From an uncultured Dorea sp. (GTDB lineage Bacteria > Bacillota > Clostridia > Lachnospirales > Lachnospiraceae), in assembly GCA_910584265.1 (NCBI GenBank), contig CAJTZE010000011.1:6682-70681 (forward strand): 64,000 nt of DNA, read 5' to 3'. Both the position numbers and the translations under genes were made by a program. Below are positions 51,492 to 60,374 of this stretch, in pieces. The notes beneath the pieces were generated by a model, which ran no database searches, was not told the DNA's origin, and saw nothing but the letters and a program-made list of their open reading frames with translations. Position 1 is the stretch's first letter; the number at the start of each line of letters is the position of its first letter.

Positions 51492-53015
51492 ATGATTAAT
51501 GCTATTATTTTGGGCACGATTATTTTGTATCTCTGTATGCTGATAGGCGTTGGAGTTTACAATGGGAAGAAGAACAGTAACACGGAAGATTTCTATCTTG
51601 GCGGAAGAAAGATGGGGCCGCTGGTTGTAGCCATGAGCGCTGAGGCAAGTGATATGTCCAGCTGGCTTTTGATGGGGCTGCCTGGTGTTGCTTATGCAAC
51701 CGGTCTGGCGGATGCATTCTGGACTGCAGCAGGACTGGCGCTGGGAACCTATTTTAACTGGCTGCTGGTATCCAGAAGATTGAGGCGCTATTCACAGAAA
51801 GTGGATGCGATTACGGTACCGTCTTTCCTTGCAAGGCGTTTCCGGGATAAGAAGAATATTATTACTGCCCTTGCGGCTCTGATCATTGTAATATTCTTTA
51901 TTCCGTATACAGCTTCCGGTTTTGCGGCATGCGGGAAACTATTTAATTCCTTGTTCGGAATACCATATATGACCGGAGTATTGGTTTTTGCTGTTGTTAT
52001 CGTAGTTTATACAATTATTGGAGGATTCAGCACGGTTGCTACCAATGACTTTATCCAGAGCGTGGTTATGTCTATTGCGTTGATTTCTATCACGGCTTAT
52101 GGAGTTTCACATGCAGGAGGATTTGGCGCGGTTATAGATAATGCCAGATCTCTGGCAGGTTATCTATCGCTGAATCAGATTTATGATGCGGCAACAGGCG
52201 GCGCGCAGGACTATCCGGCATTAAAGAGTGCGTCTATGCTTGCATGGGGATTTGGATATTTTGGAATGCCTCATATTTTGGTAAGGTTTATGTCTATTGA
52301 AGATGAGAAGAAGCTGAAATTATCCAGACGGATCGGTTCGATCTGGGTAACGATCGCTATGACAGTTGCAGTATTTATTGGTATTGTAGGTCTGGCTATG
52401 GCAAATGCAGGGGCAATGGAGCATCTGGAAGACAGCGAGACAGTTATCGTTGTAATTGCAAGAATGCTCAGTCAGCACGGTGCGGTTACAGCAGTTCTCG
52501 GCGGTGTGATCCTGGCAGGTATCCTTGCGGCAACTATGTCCACGGCAGACAGCCAGCTTCTGGTTGCGGCTTCCGGTGTTTCCGAGAATATCATTCAGGA
52601 TTTTCTGGGTGCGAAGCTGTCTGAGAAGAAGAGCCTCAGCATTGCGCGTATCACGATCCTTGCTATCTCTGTAGTCGGCGTATTCCTTGCAAGAGACCCG
52701 AACTCCAGCGTATTTGGAATCGTATCCTTTGCGTGGGCAGGATTCGGCGGCTCTTTTGGAGCGGCCATGATCTGCGCATTGTTCTGGAAGCGTACAACAC
52801 TGCAGGGGGCATTGGCAGGTATGATTTCCGGCGGTGTTATGGTATTCATATGGAAATATGCAGTTGCTCCGATGGGCGGTCTGTTTAATATCTATGAGCT
52901 GCTTCCGTCCTTCTTCGTATCTCTGGCATTCGTTATTGTAGTAAGCCTGTTGACGAAGGCTCCAGAGCAGGAGATTATTGATGAATTTGAGTATGCAAGA
53001 GCTGCATCTGAGTAA
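51492..53015 (+). CDS. putP: Sodium/proline symporter
   Basis: A 507-residue SSS-family transporter with 12-13 membrane helices. SNTEDFYLGGRKMGPLVVAMSAEASDMSSWLLMGLPG is the PutP-type sodium and proline binding block, and the family signature region GVILAGILAATMSTADSQLLVAASG is intact. It should import L-proline with sodium. ATG 51492 follows AAGGAGAGAG. Proline uptake fits the proline racemase and selenium genes 10 kb downstream as part of Stickland metabolism. Another SSS substrate cannot be excluded, but the PutP pattern is strong. Confidence 0.92.
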   Translation: MINAIILGTIILYLCMLIGVGVYNGKKNSNTEDFYLGGRKMGPLVVAMSAEASDMSSWLLMGLPGVAYATGLADAFWTAAGLALGTYFNWLLVSRRLRRYSQKVDAITVPSFLARRFRDKKNIITALAALIIVIFFIPYTASGFAACGKLFNSLFGIPYMTGVLVFAVVIVVYTIIGGFSTVATNDFIQSVVMSIALISITAYGVSHAGGFGAVIDNARSLAGYLSLNQIYDAATGGAQDYPALKSASMLAWGFGYFGMPHILVRFMSIEDEKKLKLSRRIGSIWVTIAMTVAVFIGIVGLAMANAGAMEHLEDSETVIVVIARMLSQHGAVTAVLGGVILAGILAATMSTADSQLLVAASGVSENIIQDFLGAKLSEKKSLSIARITILAISVVGVFLARDPNSSVFGIVSFAWAGFGGSFGAAMICALFWKRTTLQGALAGMISGGVMVFIWKYAVAPMGGLFNIYELLPSFFVSLAFVIVVSLLTKAPEQEIIDEFEYARAASE

Positions 53016-53046
53016 ATAGTTGAGAAGAGAGTATGTGTATACTAAA

Positions 53047-53077
53047 AAGTCTGCGCTTTGGGCGCAGGCTTTTTTTG
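53047..53077 (+). terminator. Terminator after putP
   Basis: CTGCGC (53051) and GCGCAG (53062) are flanked by AAAAAG and CTTTTTTT, forming a hairpin with a T-run. It is 30 bases after the putP stop. Confidence 0.88.
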
Positions 53078-53138
53078 GTATATGCACACGGGTGCAGAGA
53101 GGAAGGATGCAGAATAAGCAGCCCGCACCCGGCGCAGC

Positions 53139-53166
53139 GAGCAGGGAAGATAAATCTTCCCTGCTC
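53139..53166. terminator. Perfect 13-bp stem between putP and the methyltransferase
   Basis: GAGCAGGGAAGAT and ATCTTCCCTGCTC are exact complements with a two-base loop. It lies 12 bases past the stop of the - strand methyltransferase and probably serves that gene, although no strong T-run is present on that strand. Confidence 0.55.
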
Positions 53167-53177
53167 GATTAGGAAAT

Positions 53178-54038
53178 TTATAAAGCTTCCCATCGCCCGG
53201 AGGCTCCGCAGGGAAGAATAAGTCCTGTGTCAGAGACAGGAAGTCCGATTTCCTGTGATTCGACAGTTCCGCGATACTTCCTTAATTCTGTAGCAAGCAT
53301 ATAGGTAAGCACCGCCGGAGCCAGACCGGTGGTGTAGGAATTTACAAGGAAGAACAAGGGCTTATCGGAAAGGACGCTGGTACACAGCTTAATAAAAGCA
53401 TGAATGGAGTCCTCGATTTTCCAAATCTCGCCTTTGGGGCCTCTTCCGTAGGAGGGGGGGTCCATAATGATGGCATCATAATGGTTTCCGCGGCGGATTT
53501 CCCGTTCTACAAATTTCACACAGTCATCTACCAGCCAGCGGACAGGTGCGTCCTTGAGGCCGGAGGATACTGCATTCTCTTTGGCCCATCCTACCATACC
53601 TCTGGAGGCGTCCACGTGGGTTACGGACGCTCCAGCGGTGGCGGCCGCCAGAGTAGCGCCGCCGGTATAGGCAAACAGGTTCAGTACCTTAACGGGCCGT
53701 CCGGCATGCCTGATCTTGTCGGAAAACCAGTCCCAATTGGCGGCCTGTTCCGGGAAGAGCCCCGTATGTTTGAAGTTAAATGGTTTTAAATTGAATGTCA
53801 AATCCTTGTATCGGATGGACCATTGCTTCGGCAGATCAAAAAATTCCCATTCACCGCCGCCCTTTTTGCTGCGGTGGTAATGGCCGTTCATCTGCCGCCA
53901 GCCTTTATTTTTCTTTGGGGTATCCCAGATTACCTGAGGGTCCGGCCGGACCAGAAGATAGCTGCCCCAGCGTTCCAGCTTTTCTCCTTTGCTGCAATCA
54001 AGTATCTCATAATCTGTCCAATTATCTGCAATCCACAT
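53178..54038 (-). CDS. SAM-dependent methyltransferase (RlmI/RlmK-like, 23S rRNA type)
   Basis: A 286-residue enzyme lacking the N-terminal PUA domain of full RlmI. The SAM motif I is VLNLFAYTGGATLAAA, motif II VTHVDASRGMVGWAKEN, and the catalytic NPP-like motif is IIMDPPSYGRGPKGEIW, as in RlmI/RlmK m5C or m7G enzymes. The N-terminal HYHRSKKGGGEWEFFDLP region is common to small clostridial members. The target nucleotide is not known. It is convergent with putP and lies alone. Confidence 0.9.
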   Translation of the reverse strand: MWIADNWTDYEILDCSKGEKLERWGSYLLVRPDPQVIWDTPKKNKGWRQMNGHYHRSKKGGGEWEFFDLPKQWSIRYKDLTFNLKPFNFKHTGLFPEQAANWDWFSDKIRHAGRPVKVLNLFAYTGGATLAAATAGASVTHVDASRGMVGWAKENAVSSGLKDAPVRWLVDDCVKFVEREIRRGNHYDAIIMDPPSYGRGPKGEIWKIEDSIHAFIKLCTSVLSDKPLFFLVNSYTTGLAPAVLTYMLATELRKYRGTVESQEIGLPVSDTGLILPCGASGRWEAL

Positions 54039-54153
54039 AATCTATCCTTTTTCTTTTCTACAAAATGTTTTGTGTCATGGATTCATTGTAACATGCCGGA
54101 TTATAAAAGGAAAGTACAAAGTACCTGTAGATGTTTTCTATATAATGGCTGAG

Positions 54154-54287
54154 TATAGATGTGTTCTATAAAAGGGTACGTATATAGATAAAGCCTATTT
54201 GAAGAATATTCTCTGGAATTATATAATGATAATATAGATAAAAATATTTACCTTTTATGCTTTTAGTGATAGAATATATCTATAAGT
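54154..54287. promoter_or_regulatory. TATAGATA-type repeats upstream of yedF
   Basis: TATAGAT (54154), TATAGATA (54183 and 54233) and the inverted TATCTATA (54277) lie within about 130 bases before the first selenium gene. The 12-mer ATATCTATAAGT (54276-54287) also occurs upstream of the proline racemase gene at 63719-63730. They may be sites for the LysR regulator encoded in this module. The whole 54039-54319 gap holds nothing else. Confidence 0.45.
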
Positions 54288-54319
54288 GTGCGGGTAAATG
54301 TCGAGAAAGGTGGAAAAAC

Positions 54320-54931
54320 ATGATTACAGTCAATGCAATGGGCGATAACTGCCCAATCCCAGTAATTAAAACAAAGAAGGCAATGCAGGCATTAACAGGA
54401 CCGGAGACGATTGAAGTTCTGGTGGACAATGAGATTGCAGTCCAGAATGTGACGAAGATGGCATCCTCCAGCGGCGGCAAGGTTTCTTCCGAGAAACTTG
54501 GCGAGAAGGAGTACAAGGTTACGATTGCCATGGAAGGTGCTCCGTCAGCAGAAGCGGTACAGGAGGAAGGCGCCGCATGTATTCCTGACATGAGAGATAA
54601 CATGGTCGTAGTCGTGTCTTCGGACCGCATGGGCATTGGCAATGATGAGCTTGGAAAAGTTTTGATCAAAGGCTTTATCTATGCAGTTACCCAGCTTGAT
54701 ACGCTGCCGAAGACGATGCTGTTCTATAATGGCGGTGCGGCGATTACCTGTGAAGGCTCAGATTCTCTGGAGGATCTTAGGTCTCTGGAGGCGCAGGGCG
54801 TAGAGATCCTCACCTGCGGGACATGCCTTGATTATTACGGACTGAAGGACAAGCTTGCAGTAGGCTCTGTGACCAATATGTACAGTATTGTAGAGAAGAT
54901 GGCCGGGGCTGGTAAAATTTTGAAGCCATAA
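54320..54931 (+). CDS. yedF: Selenium-metabolism protein YedF
   Basis: A 203-residue protein. The N-terminal TusA-like domain (1-75) has MGDNCPIPVIKTKKAM with the active Cys of the family. The C-terminal DsrE-like domain (about 95-203) has VVVVSSDRMGIGNDELGKVLIKGF and the Cys pair in ILTCGTCLDYYGL. YedF is found with selD in selenium-using bacteria and is proposed to handle sulfur or selenium. ATG 54320 follows GAGAAAGGTGG; the longer open frame from 54257 is not supported by a site. Confidence 0.94.
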   Translation: MITVNAMGDNCPIPVIKTKKAMQALTGPETIEVLVDNEIAVQNVTKMASSSGGKVSSEKLGEKEYKVTIAMEGAPSAEAVQEEGAACIPDMRDNMVVVVSSDRMGIGNDELGKVLIKGFIYAVTQLDTLPKTMLFYNGGAAITCEGSDSLEDLRSLEAQGVEILTCGTCLDYYGLKDKLAVGSVTNMYSIVEKMAGAGKILKP

Positions 54932-54950
54932 AGAGGTATCCTAAGATAAA

Positions 54951-54975
54951 TTCCTGCGGCTTTTAGCCGCAGGAA
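54951..54975 (+). terminator. Terminator between yedF and selD
   Basis: TTCCTGCGGC and GCCGCAGGAA are exact complements with a five-base loop TTTTA, followed by TTATAA. It could attenuate read-through from yedF to selD and set different levels for them. Confidence 0.78.
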
Positions 54976-55011
54976 TTATAAGTTAACAATGATTTTGAAG
55001 GAGATTTTGTA

Positions 55012-56052
55012 ATGAAGACAAACGTGAAGCTGACAAGCCTCAGCAAGACGGCAGGGTGAGCGGCGAAAATAGGTCCGGAGACCCTTGCTCAGGTTCTGAG
55101 TAAGCTGCCAAAATTTCAAGATGACAAGCTGCTGGTCGGTATTGAGACTTCCGATGATGCGGCTATTTACAAAGTGACCGATGATATTGCCATGATCCAG
55201 ACAGTGGATTTTTTCACGCCTATTGTAGATGATCCGTATATGTTTGGACAGATTGCGGCGGCCAATTCCCTGAGTGATGTGTGGGCCATGGGAGGCGAAC
55301 CTGCGGTTGCGCTGAATATCGTGGGCTTCCCTAACTGCCTTGACCCGGCGATTCTGGGAGATATTCTTGCAGGCGGCGCCGATAAGGTAAAAGAGGCGGG
55401 TGCGGTTCTGGTGGGAGGACATTCCGTCCAGGATGATGAGCCAAAGTATGGCTTGTGCGTGTCCGGATTTGTGCATCCTGATAAGATTTTTAAGAACTTC
55501 GGCTGCAGGCCGGGGGATGTGCTCGTCCTTACGAAGCAGATTGGAAGCGGGATTGTGAATACAGCCATCAAAGCAGACTTTGCGTCAGCTTCGGCTATTT
55601 GTGAGGCACAGACCGTAATGGCTTCTCTGAATAAGAAGGGGAAACAGGTCGTAGAGAAGTATGATGTGTCAGCCTGTACGGATATCACGGGCTTTGGACT
55701 CTTAGGACACTGTGTGGAGATGGCATCGGCCAGTGAAGTGACCTTTGAATTAAAAGTGAAGGACATTGCGTACCTTGCTGATGCGATAGATTTTGCTAAG
55801 ATGGGTCTGGTTCCGGCGGGAGCATATAAGAACCGGAGATATTCTATTGACCGGGTTGAGTGCGGGGCTGTTGAGGAACATTATCTGGATCTGCTGTATG
55901 ATCCACAGACTTCCGGCGGGCTTCTGATCAGCGTGAGCCCGGAGCATCTTTCCGAAATGCTTGCAGATTTTGTGAAGGCTGGAATGGATACGGCGGTATC
56001 TGTGATCGGGCGGGTATCGGATAAGAGCGATAAGCTGATAAGACTATTTTAG
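55012..56052 (+). CDS. selD: Selenophosphate synthetase SelD, itself a selenoprotein
   Basis: A 346-residue enzyme making selenophosphate from selenide and ATP. Starting at ATG 55012 (site GAAGGAGA), codons 1-15 are followed by TGA at 55057-55059, the exact place where SelD has its catalytic Cys/Sec, followed after three residues by the essential Lys (A-G-U-A-A-K-I-G-P). Reading the TGA as selenocysteine gives one continuous frame to 56052. The glycine-rich and Asp ATP-metal motifs (SDDAAIYK, SDVWAMGG, LVGGHSVQDDEP) are intact. A bSECIS-like hairpin follows the TGA. Ordinary gene callers will start it late, near 55174. Confidence 0.95.
55057..55091 (+). promoter_or_regulatory. UGA codon and bSECIS element of selD
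   Basis: TGAGC (55057) pairs with GCTCA (55087) to close the structure, and inside it GGTC (55072) pairs with GACC (55080) around CGGA. The apical hairpin is 13 bases past the TGA, within the distance needed for SelB to deliver selenocysteine. Confidence 0.8.
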
Positions 56053-56103
56053 AACTGGAATATGGTGTACGGCGCGATACACCAGAATGAAAGGCAGGAA
56101 CAT

Positions 56104-57510
56104 ATGAATAGAAATATGTTATACCGAAGTATTCCGAAGGTGGACGTTCTTCTTCAGGATGAATCGATTCGGGAAATGATAGAGCAGTATAGCCGAGAGG
56201 CAGTTATGGAGTCTGTTCATATCGAGATGGACAGGCTGCGGAGGTTTATTGCGGACAGTGAAGATGAAGTGGAGGCAGAAGAGCAGATTCAGCGGCTGGT
56301 TCTTCATATTATCCGGACGGTGGAGGCAATGCACGCTCCGAATATGAAAAAGGTAATCAATGGAACCGGCACGGTCCTCCATACGAACCTGGGACGGGCG
56401 CCCATTGGCAGAACGCATATGGAGAAAGCGTTTCAGATTGTAACCGGCTATTCCAATCTGGAGTATAATCTGGAACAGGGCAGGCGGGGGGAGCGGTATT
56501 CCCATTTTGAGAAGCTTTTGTGTAAGATTACCGGCGCCGAGGCGGCAATGGCGGTAAACAATAACGCATCCTCTGTGCTGCTGATACTCAGTTCCCTTGC
56601 CGAGGGCGGTGAAGTGATCGTATCCAGAGGCGAGCTGATTGAGATTGGCGGAAAATTCAGGATTCCTGATGTGATGGAACAGAGCGGCGCTTCTCTGGTG
56701 GAGGTGGGAACAACCAATAAGACCCATTTCAGCGATTACGAGGAGCATATTACGGAGGAAACGAAGGCGCTTTTGAAGGTTCATACCAGTAATTACCGGG
56801 TTGTGGGATTTACGGAATCGGTACCGGTTGATGAGCTGGTTCCGCTGGCGGGGAAATATGATATCCCGGTAATAGAAGATCTTGGGAGCGGTGTGCTGAT
56901 CGATCTGTCAAAGTACGGTCTTAGCTACGAGCCTACCGTACAGGAATCTATTGCAAAGGGAGCGGATGTGGTGTGTTTCAGCGGGGATAAGCTGTTCGGC
57001 GGCCCGCAGGCGGGTATTATCATCGGCAAGAAGAAGTATATTGATCAGATGAAGAAAAACCAGCTTACCCGGGCACTCCGCATTGACAAATTTACAGCGG
57101 CGGTGCTGGAGCTTGTATTACAGGAGTATTTGTCTGAGGAAAAGGCGGTTCAGAATATTCCGGTACTGCGAATGATCACAGAGCCGCTAGATGAAGCGGC
57201 AAAGCGGGCCAGAAGCCTTGCAAGAGCGATTCGTGCAACAGGCATACAGGGAAGAGTGGATGTAGTATCTTGTGAATCCCAAATTGGCGGCGGATCTCTT
57301 CCGCTGGAGAGGATTCCCAGCATGGCGGCGGCAATCCGCCCAGAGGGAATCAGCGTACCGGAAATGGAAGAGCGGATGAGGCATCTGCCGGTTCCGATCA
57401 TTCCAAGGACGGTGAACGATACGATCATGCTGGATGTGAGGACGATTGAGAATGAAGATTTTAAGCTTATAGCGGCCGGTATACGGGAATTGATGGGGTT
57501 GGTGAAATAA
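56104..57510 (+). CDS. selA: Selenocysteine synthase
   Basis: A 468-residue PLP enzyme converting seryl-tRNA-Sec to selenocysteyl-tRNA-Sec with selenophosphate. Lys296 in CFSGDKLFGGPQAG is the PLP lysine. Other family blocks are INGTGTVLHTNLGRAP, NNNASSVLLIL, GKFRIPDVMEQSGA, HTSNYRVVGF and the C-terminal RTVNDTIMLDVRT. ATG 56104 follows AGGCAGGA. It lies 51 bases after selD and four bases before selB. The full length and intact motifs suggest activity. Confidence 0.97.
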   Translation: MNRNMLYRSIPKVDVLLQDESIREMIEQYSREAVMESVHIEMDRLRRFIADSEDEVEAEEQIQRLVLHIIRTVEAMHAPNMKKVINGTGTVLHTNLGRAPIGRTHMEKAFQIVTGYSNLEYNLEQGRRGERYSHFEKLLCKITGAEAAMAVNNNASSVLLILSSLAEGGEVIVSRGELIEIGGKFRIPDVMEQSGASLVEVGTTNKTHFSDYEEHITEETKALLKVHTSNYRVVGFTESVPVDELVPLAGKYDIPVIEDLGSGVLIDLSKYGLSYEPTVQESIAKGADVVCFSGDKLFGGPQAGIIIGKKKYIDQMKKNQLTRALRIDKFTAAVLELVLQEYLSEEKAVQNIPVLRMITEPLDEAAKRARSLARAIRATGIQGRVDVVSCESQIGGGSLPLERIPSMAAAIRPEGISVPEMEERMRHLPVPIIPRTVNDTIMLDVRTIENEDFKLIAAGIRELMGLVK

Positions 57511-57513
57511 AGG

Positions 57514-59427
57514 ATGAAGAATATAATTATTGGAACGGCAGGACACATTGACCACGGCAAGACCACGCTTATTAAGGCATTGACCGGGCGCAATACGGAC
57601 CGGTGGGAGGAAGAGCAGAAGAGAGGGATCACCATTGATCTCGGGTTTACATGGTTTGACCTTCCGGGAGGAGACCGGGCAGGAATTATTGATGTTCCGG
57701 GCCATGAGAGATTTATTAATAACATGGCCGCGGGCGTTGTTGGAATGGATATGGTCATGCTGGTGATCGCGTCGGATGAAGGAGTAATGCCGCAGACCAG
57801 AGAACACATGGATATTTTGGGACTTTTAGGAGTGAAAAAGAGCATTATCGTACTCAACAAATGTGACCTTGTGGATGAGGACTGGCTGGAGCTGGTGGAA
57901 GAGGAAATAAAGGAGGAGCTGGCAGGAACCTTTCTGGAAGGCTCGCCTGTGGCGAGAATTTCTGCGGCCACAGGACAGGGGCTGGATGAGCTGATAGCGT
58001 TGATTGAACACATGATGCGGGATGAGGTGGAGGAAAAGGACATCACTACGATCCCAAGGCTCCCCATTGACCGGGTGTTTTCGCTGGCAGGCTTTGGGAC
58101 GATTATTACCGGAACCCTTCTGTCCGGGATTATTTCCAGGGAAGATGTGCTGGCGGTATATCCTATTGGAAAGACCAGCAAGATCCGCAGCATTCAGGTG
58201 CACGGAGAGGATAAGGACAGATGTTATGCAGGACAGCGTGTGGCAGTGAACCTGTCCAACATCAGGAAAAGGGAGATATCCAGAGGATGTGTGCTGGCTC
58301 CGCCTGACAGCATGAAGAATACAGATCTTCTGGATGTGAAGCTGGATATACTGAAATCCTCCATGCGTGTGCTGACAAACCATACCAGGCTTCATCTGTT
58401 TACCGGAACCAGTGAGATCCTCTGCAGGGCGGTTCTGCTTGACAAGGAGGAGATCGGGCCGGGCGAGAGCGGCTATGTACAGCTCAGGCTGGAGGAGGAA
58501 ATAGCCCTCCGGCGCGGCGATAAATTTGTGGTACGTTTTTATTCTCCTATGGAGACCATCGGAGGGGGTGTGGTACTAGAGCCGAATCCATCCATCCACC
58601 GAAGATTTCAGGAGCCGGTAATTGAGGACCTGAGACGGAAGGAATCGGGAACATCCGTGGATGTGATCGAGCTGCATGTCAAAGAACATGGCAGCGGTCT
58701 GGTGACACAGGCAGAGCTTGCCAAGTTGACGGCGCTGTCTCTGGAGGAGACGGCGGCGGCCTTGAAGGAGCTTGAGGATGCAGGGGTTATCCGCACATTT
58801 GCTACCAGAAAGGATCTCTATGCATGGCATGCCGGTTCAGAGCGCCTGGCGAGACATGCTGTTCTGGAGGCTCTTGCAGATTACGAGAAGAAATATCCAT
58901 ACCGATACGGCATGAAGAAGGCTGAGGTGCAGGTGACATTTTTAAAGAAAATGAAACCGGTAGTATTTGACCAATATGTGGAGTATCTGGAAAGAGAAGG
59001 AGCCGTGAAGCGGTTTCGGGAATATCTGTGTACACCGGATTATGAGGTGCGCAAGGATGAGATTTATGAAAAAACGGCAGGACAGCTTTTGGATACAGTG
59101 AAGAAAGCGGGCTATGATTTTGTCCGTTATTCGGACATGTTCTTTGCGGGCATCCCTGGCGGAACGGCAGATGATATATTGAATATCCTGCTGGAGGAGC
59201 GGCGGCTGGTGAAGGTGTCGGAAGACTTATACACGCTGACCGAATATATGGAACGGGCAAAAATTATGATACAGGAAGAATTTGCAAAGAGAACGGTAAT
59301 AACAACGGCAGAGGTACGGGATTTGTTCCAGACCAGCCGCAAGAGCGCAAAGCCTATCATTGAATATATGGATAGCATAAAAGTAACAAAGAGAGCAGGA
59401 GCGGAGAGTGAAAGGGTAGCGTACTAA
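57514..59427 (+). CDS. selB: Selenocysteine-specific elongation factor
   Basis: A 637-residue GTPase that binds selenocysteyl-tRNA and the SECIS hairpin. The G1 motif GHIDHGKT is at residues 10-17, then the G2 region RGITIDLGF, G3 DVPGHERFINNM, and G4 NKCDLVDEDW. The EF-Tu-like domains are followed by winged helices (about 380-630) that read the SECIS. The stop overlaps the next ATG by one base (TAATG), a sign of coupling to the LysR gene. Confidence 0.97.
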   Translation: MKNIIIGTAGHIDHGKTTLIKALTGRNTDRWEEEQKRGITIDLGFTWFDLPGGDRAGIIDVPGHERFINNMAAGVVGMDMVMLVIASDEGVMPQTREHMDILGLLGVKKSIIVLNKCDLVDEDWLELVEEEIKEELAGTFLEGSPVARISAATGQGLDELIALIEHMMRDEVEEKDITTIPRLPIDRVFSLAGFGTIITGTLLSGIISREDVLAVYPIGKTSKIRSIQVHGEDKDRCYAGQRVAVNLSNIRKREISRGCVLAPPDSMKNTDLLDVKLDILKSSMRVLTNHTRLHLFTGTSEILCRAVLLDKEEIGPGESGYVQLRLEEEIALRRGDKFVVRFYSPMETIGGGVVLEPNPSIHRRFQEPVIEDLRRKESGTSVDVIELHVKEHGSGLVTQAELAKLTALSLEETAAALKELEDAGVIRTFATRKDLYAWHAGSERLARHAVLEALADYEKKYPYRYGMKKAEVQVTFLKKMKPVVFDQYVEYLEREGAVKRFREYLCTPDYEVRKDEIYEKTAGQLLDTVKKAGYDFVRYSDMFFAGIPGGTADDILNILLEERRLVKVSEDLYTLTEYMERAKIMIQEEFAKRTVITTAEVRDLFQTSRKSAKPIIEYMDSIKVTKRAGAESERVAY

Positions 59428-60353
59428 TGAATCTGAAGCAGTTAGAAGCATTTGTAGAAGTTGCAGAGGGAGGAAGTTTTTCCAGGGCGGCAAAGAATCT
59501 GTATCTGACACAGCCGACGATCAGCGCGCATATTGCGGCGCTGGAGAAGGAGCTTGAGGTACGGCTGTTTGTGAGAAATACAAAAGAGGTCAGTCTTTCG
59601 GCAGAAGGCCAGACTCTTTATAAGTATGCCAGTCAGATGGTTGATCTGGAGAAGCGGATCGAGGAAGAATTTGGAGAGAGAAGGAAGCTTGGCAGGCAGT
59701 GTATTACCATTGCGGCCTCTACCATTCCGTCTCAGTATCTTCTGCCAAGGATTATGACCAGATTTAATGAAAAATATCCGGGCGAGCAGATCAAGCTTTC
59801 GGAGGCAGACAGCACCCGCGTGGTGAATCAGGTGGTTGACCATATGGTGGATATCGGCTTTACCGGAACTGTTCTTGAGAAGAAGCACTGCAAGTATATA
59901 CCGTTTTACAGAGATGAGCTGGTGATTATTACGCCGAATACAGAGGAGTATCAGGAGAGGGCGGGGAATCCGGAGGATATTTCGTGGATCCTGCAGGAGC
60001 CGGTCATTATGAGAGAGGAGGGCTCTGGAACCAGAAAAGAGGCGGAAAAGCAGCTGAGGGGCGTCGGGATCCGGCCGGAGCAGTTGAAGGTGATCGCCAG
60101 TATTGAGAATCAGGAAACGATTAAGAAATCCGTATGCAGGGGTATGGGGATTTCGATTCTTTCCAAGCTAGCGGCGATAGATAAGCTTGAGGATGGAAGC
60201 GTATTGGCATTTGCCATTCCCGGTGCAGACAGAGGGCGTAATATTAATGTTGTGTATAATAAAAATAACCAGCTTTCCGTTTCGGCGGAACGGTTTTTGA
60301 AGGTAGTGCGGGAGGTATATCCGGAAAATGCTATCGGAAGCGGTAATAAATAG
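59427..60353 (+). CDS. LysR-family regulator associated with selenium metabolism
   Basis: A 308-residue regulator. The N-terminal winged helix (1-60) is MNLKQLEAFVEVAEGGSFSRAAKNL and TQPTISAHIAALEKEL. The co-inducer domain (about 90-300) includes MVDIGFTGTVLEKKHC. Genes of this type are repeatedly found next to selDAB in Clostridia. It is coupled to selB by TAATG, so it is transcribed with the machinery that it probably controls. The ligand is unknown, perhaps a sulfur or selenium compound. Candidate sites are the TATAGATA repeats before yedF and before the proline racemase gene. Confidence 0.9.
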   Translation: MNLKQLEAFVEVAEGGSFSRAAKNLYLTQPTISAHIAALEKELEVRLFVRNTKEVSLSAEGQTLYKYASQMVDLEKRIEEEFGERRKLGRQCITIAASTIPSQYLLPRIMTRFNEKYPGEQIKLSEADSTRVVNQVVDHMVDIGFTGTVLEKKHCKYIPFYRDELVIITPNTEEYQERAGNPEDISWILQEPVIMREEGSGTRKEAEKQLRGVGIRPEQLKVIASIENQETIKKSVCRGMGISILSKLAAIDKLEDGSVLAFAIPGADRGRNINVVYNKNNQLSVSAERFLKVVREVYPENAIGSGNK

Positions 60354-60374
60354 TATGAACAAGGGAGAAATAAT

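Noticed and set aside
55057..55059. TGA near the start of selD as a nonsense mutation.
   Set aside because: It is at the catalytic Sec/Cys position, the frame continues without loss of conserved residues, a SECIS-like hairpin follows, and the complete Sec machinery is adjacent.
57150..58193. A 347-codon open frame on the - strand across the end of selA and the start of selB.
   Set aside because: It lies opposite two highly conserved genes with intact motifs, has a Ser/Ile-rich composition typical of antisense frames, and lacks a ribosome-binding site.
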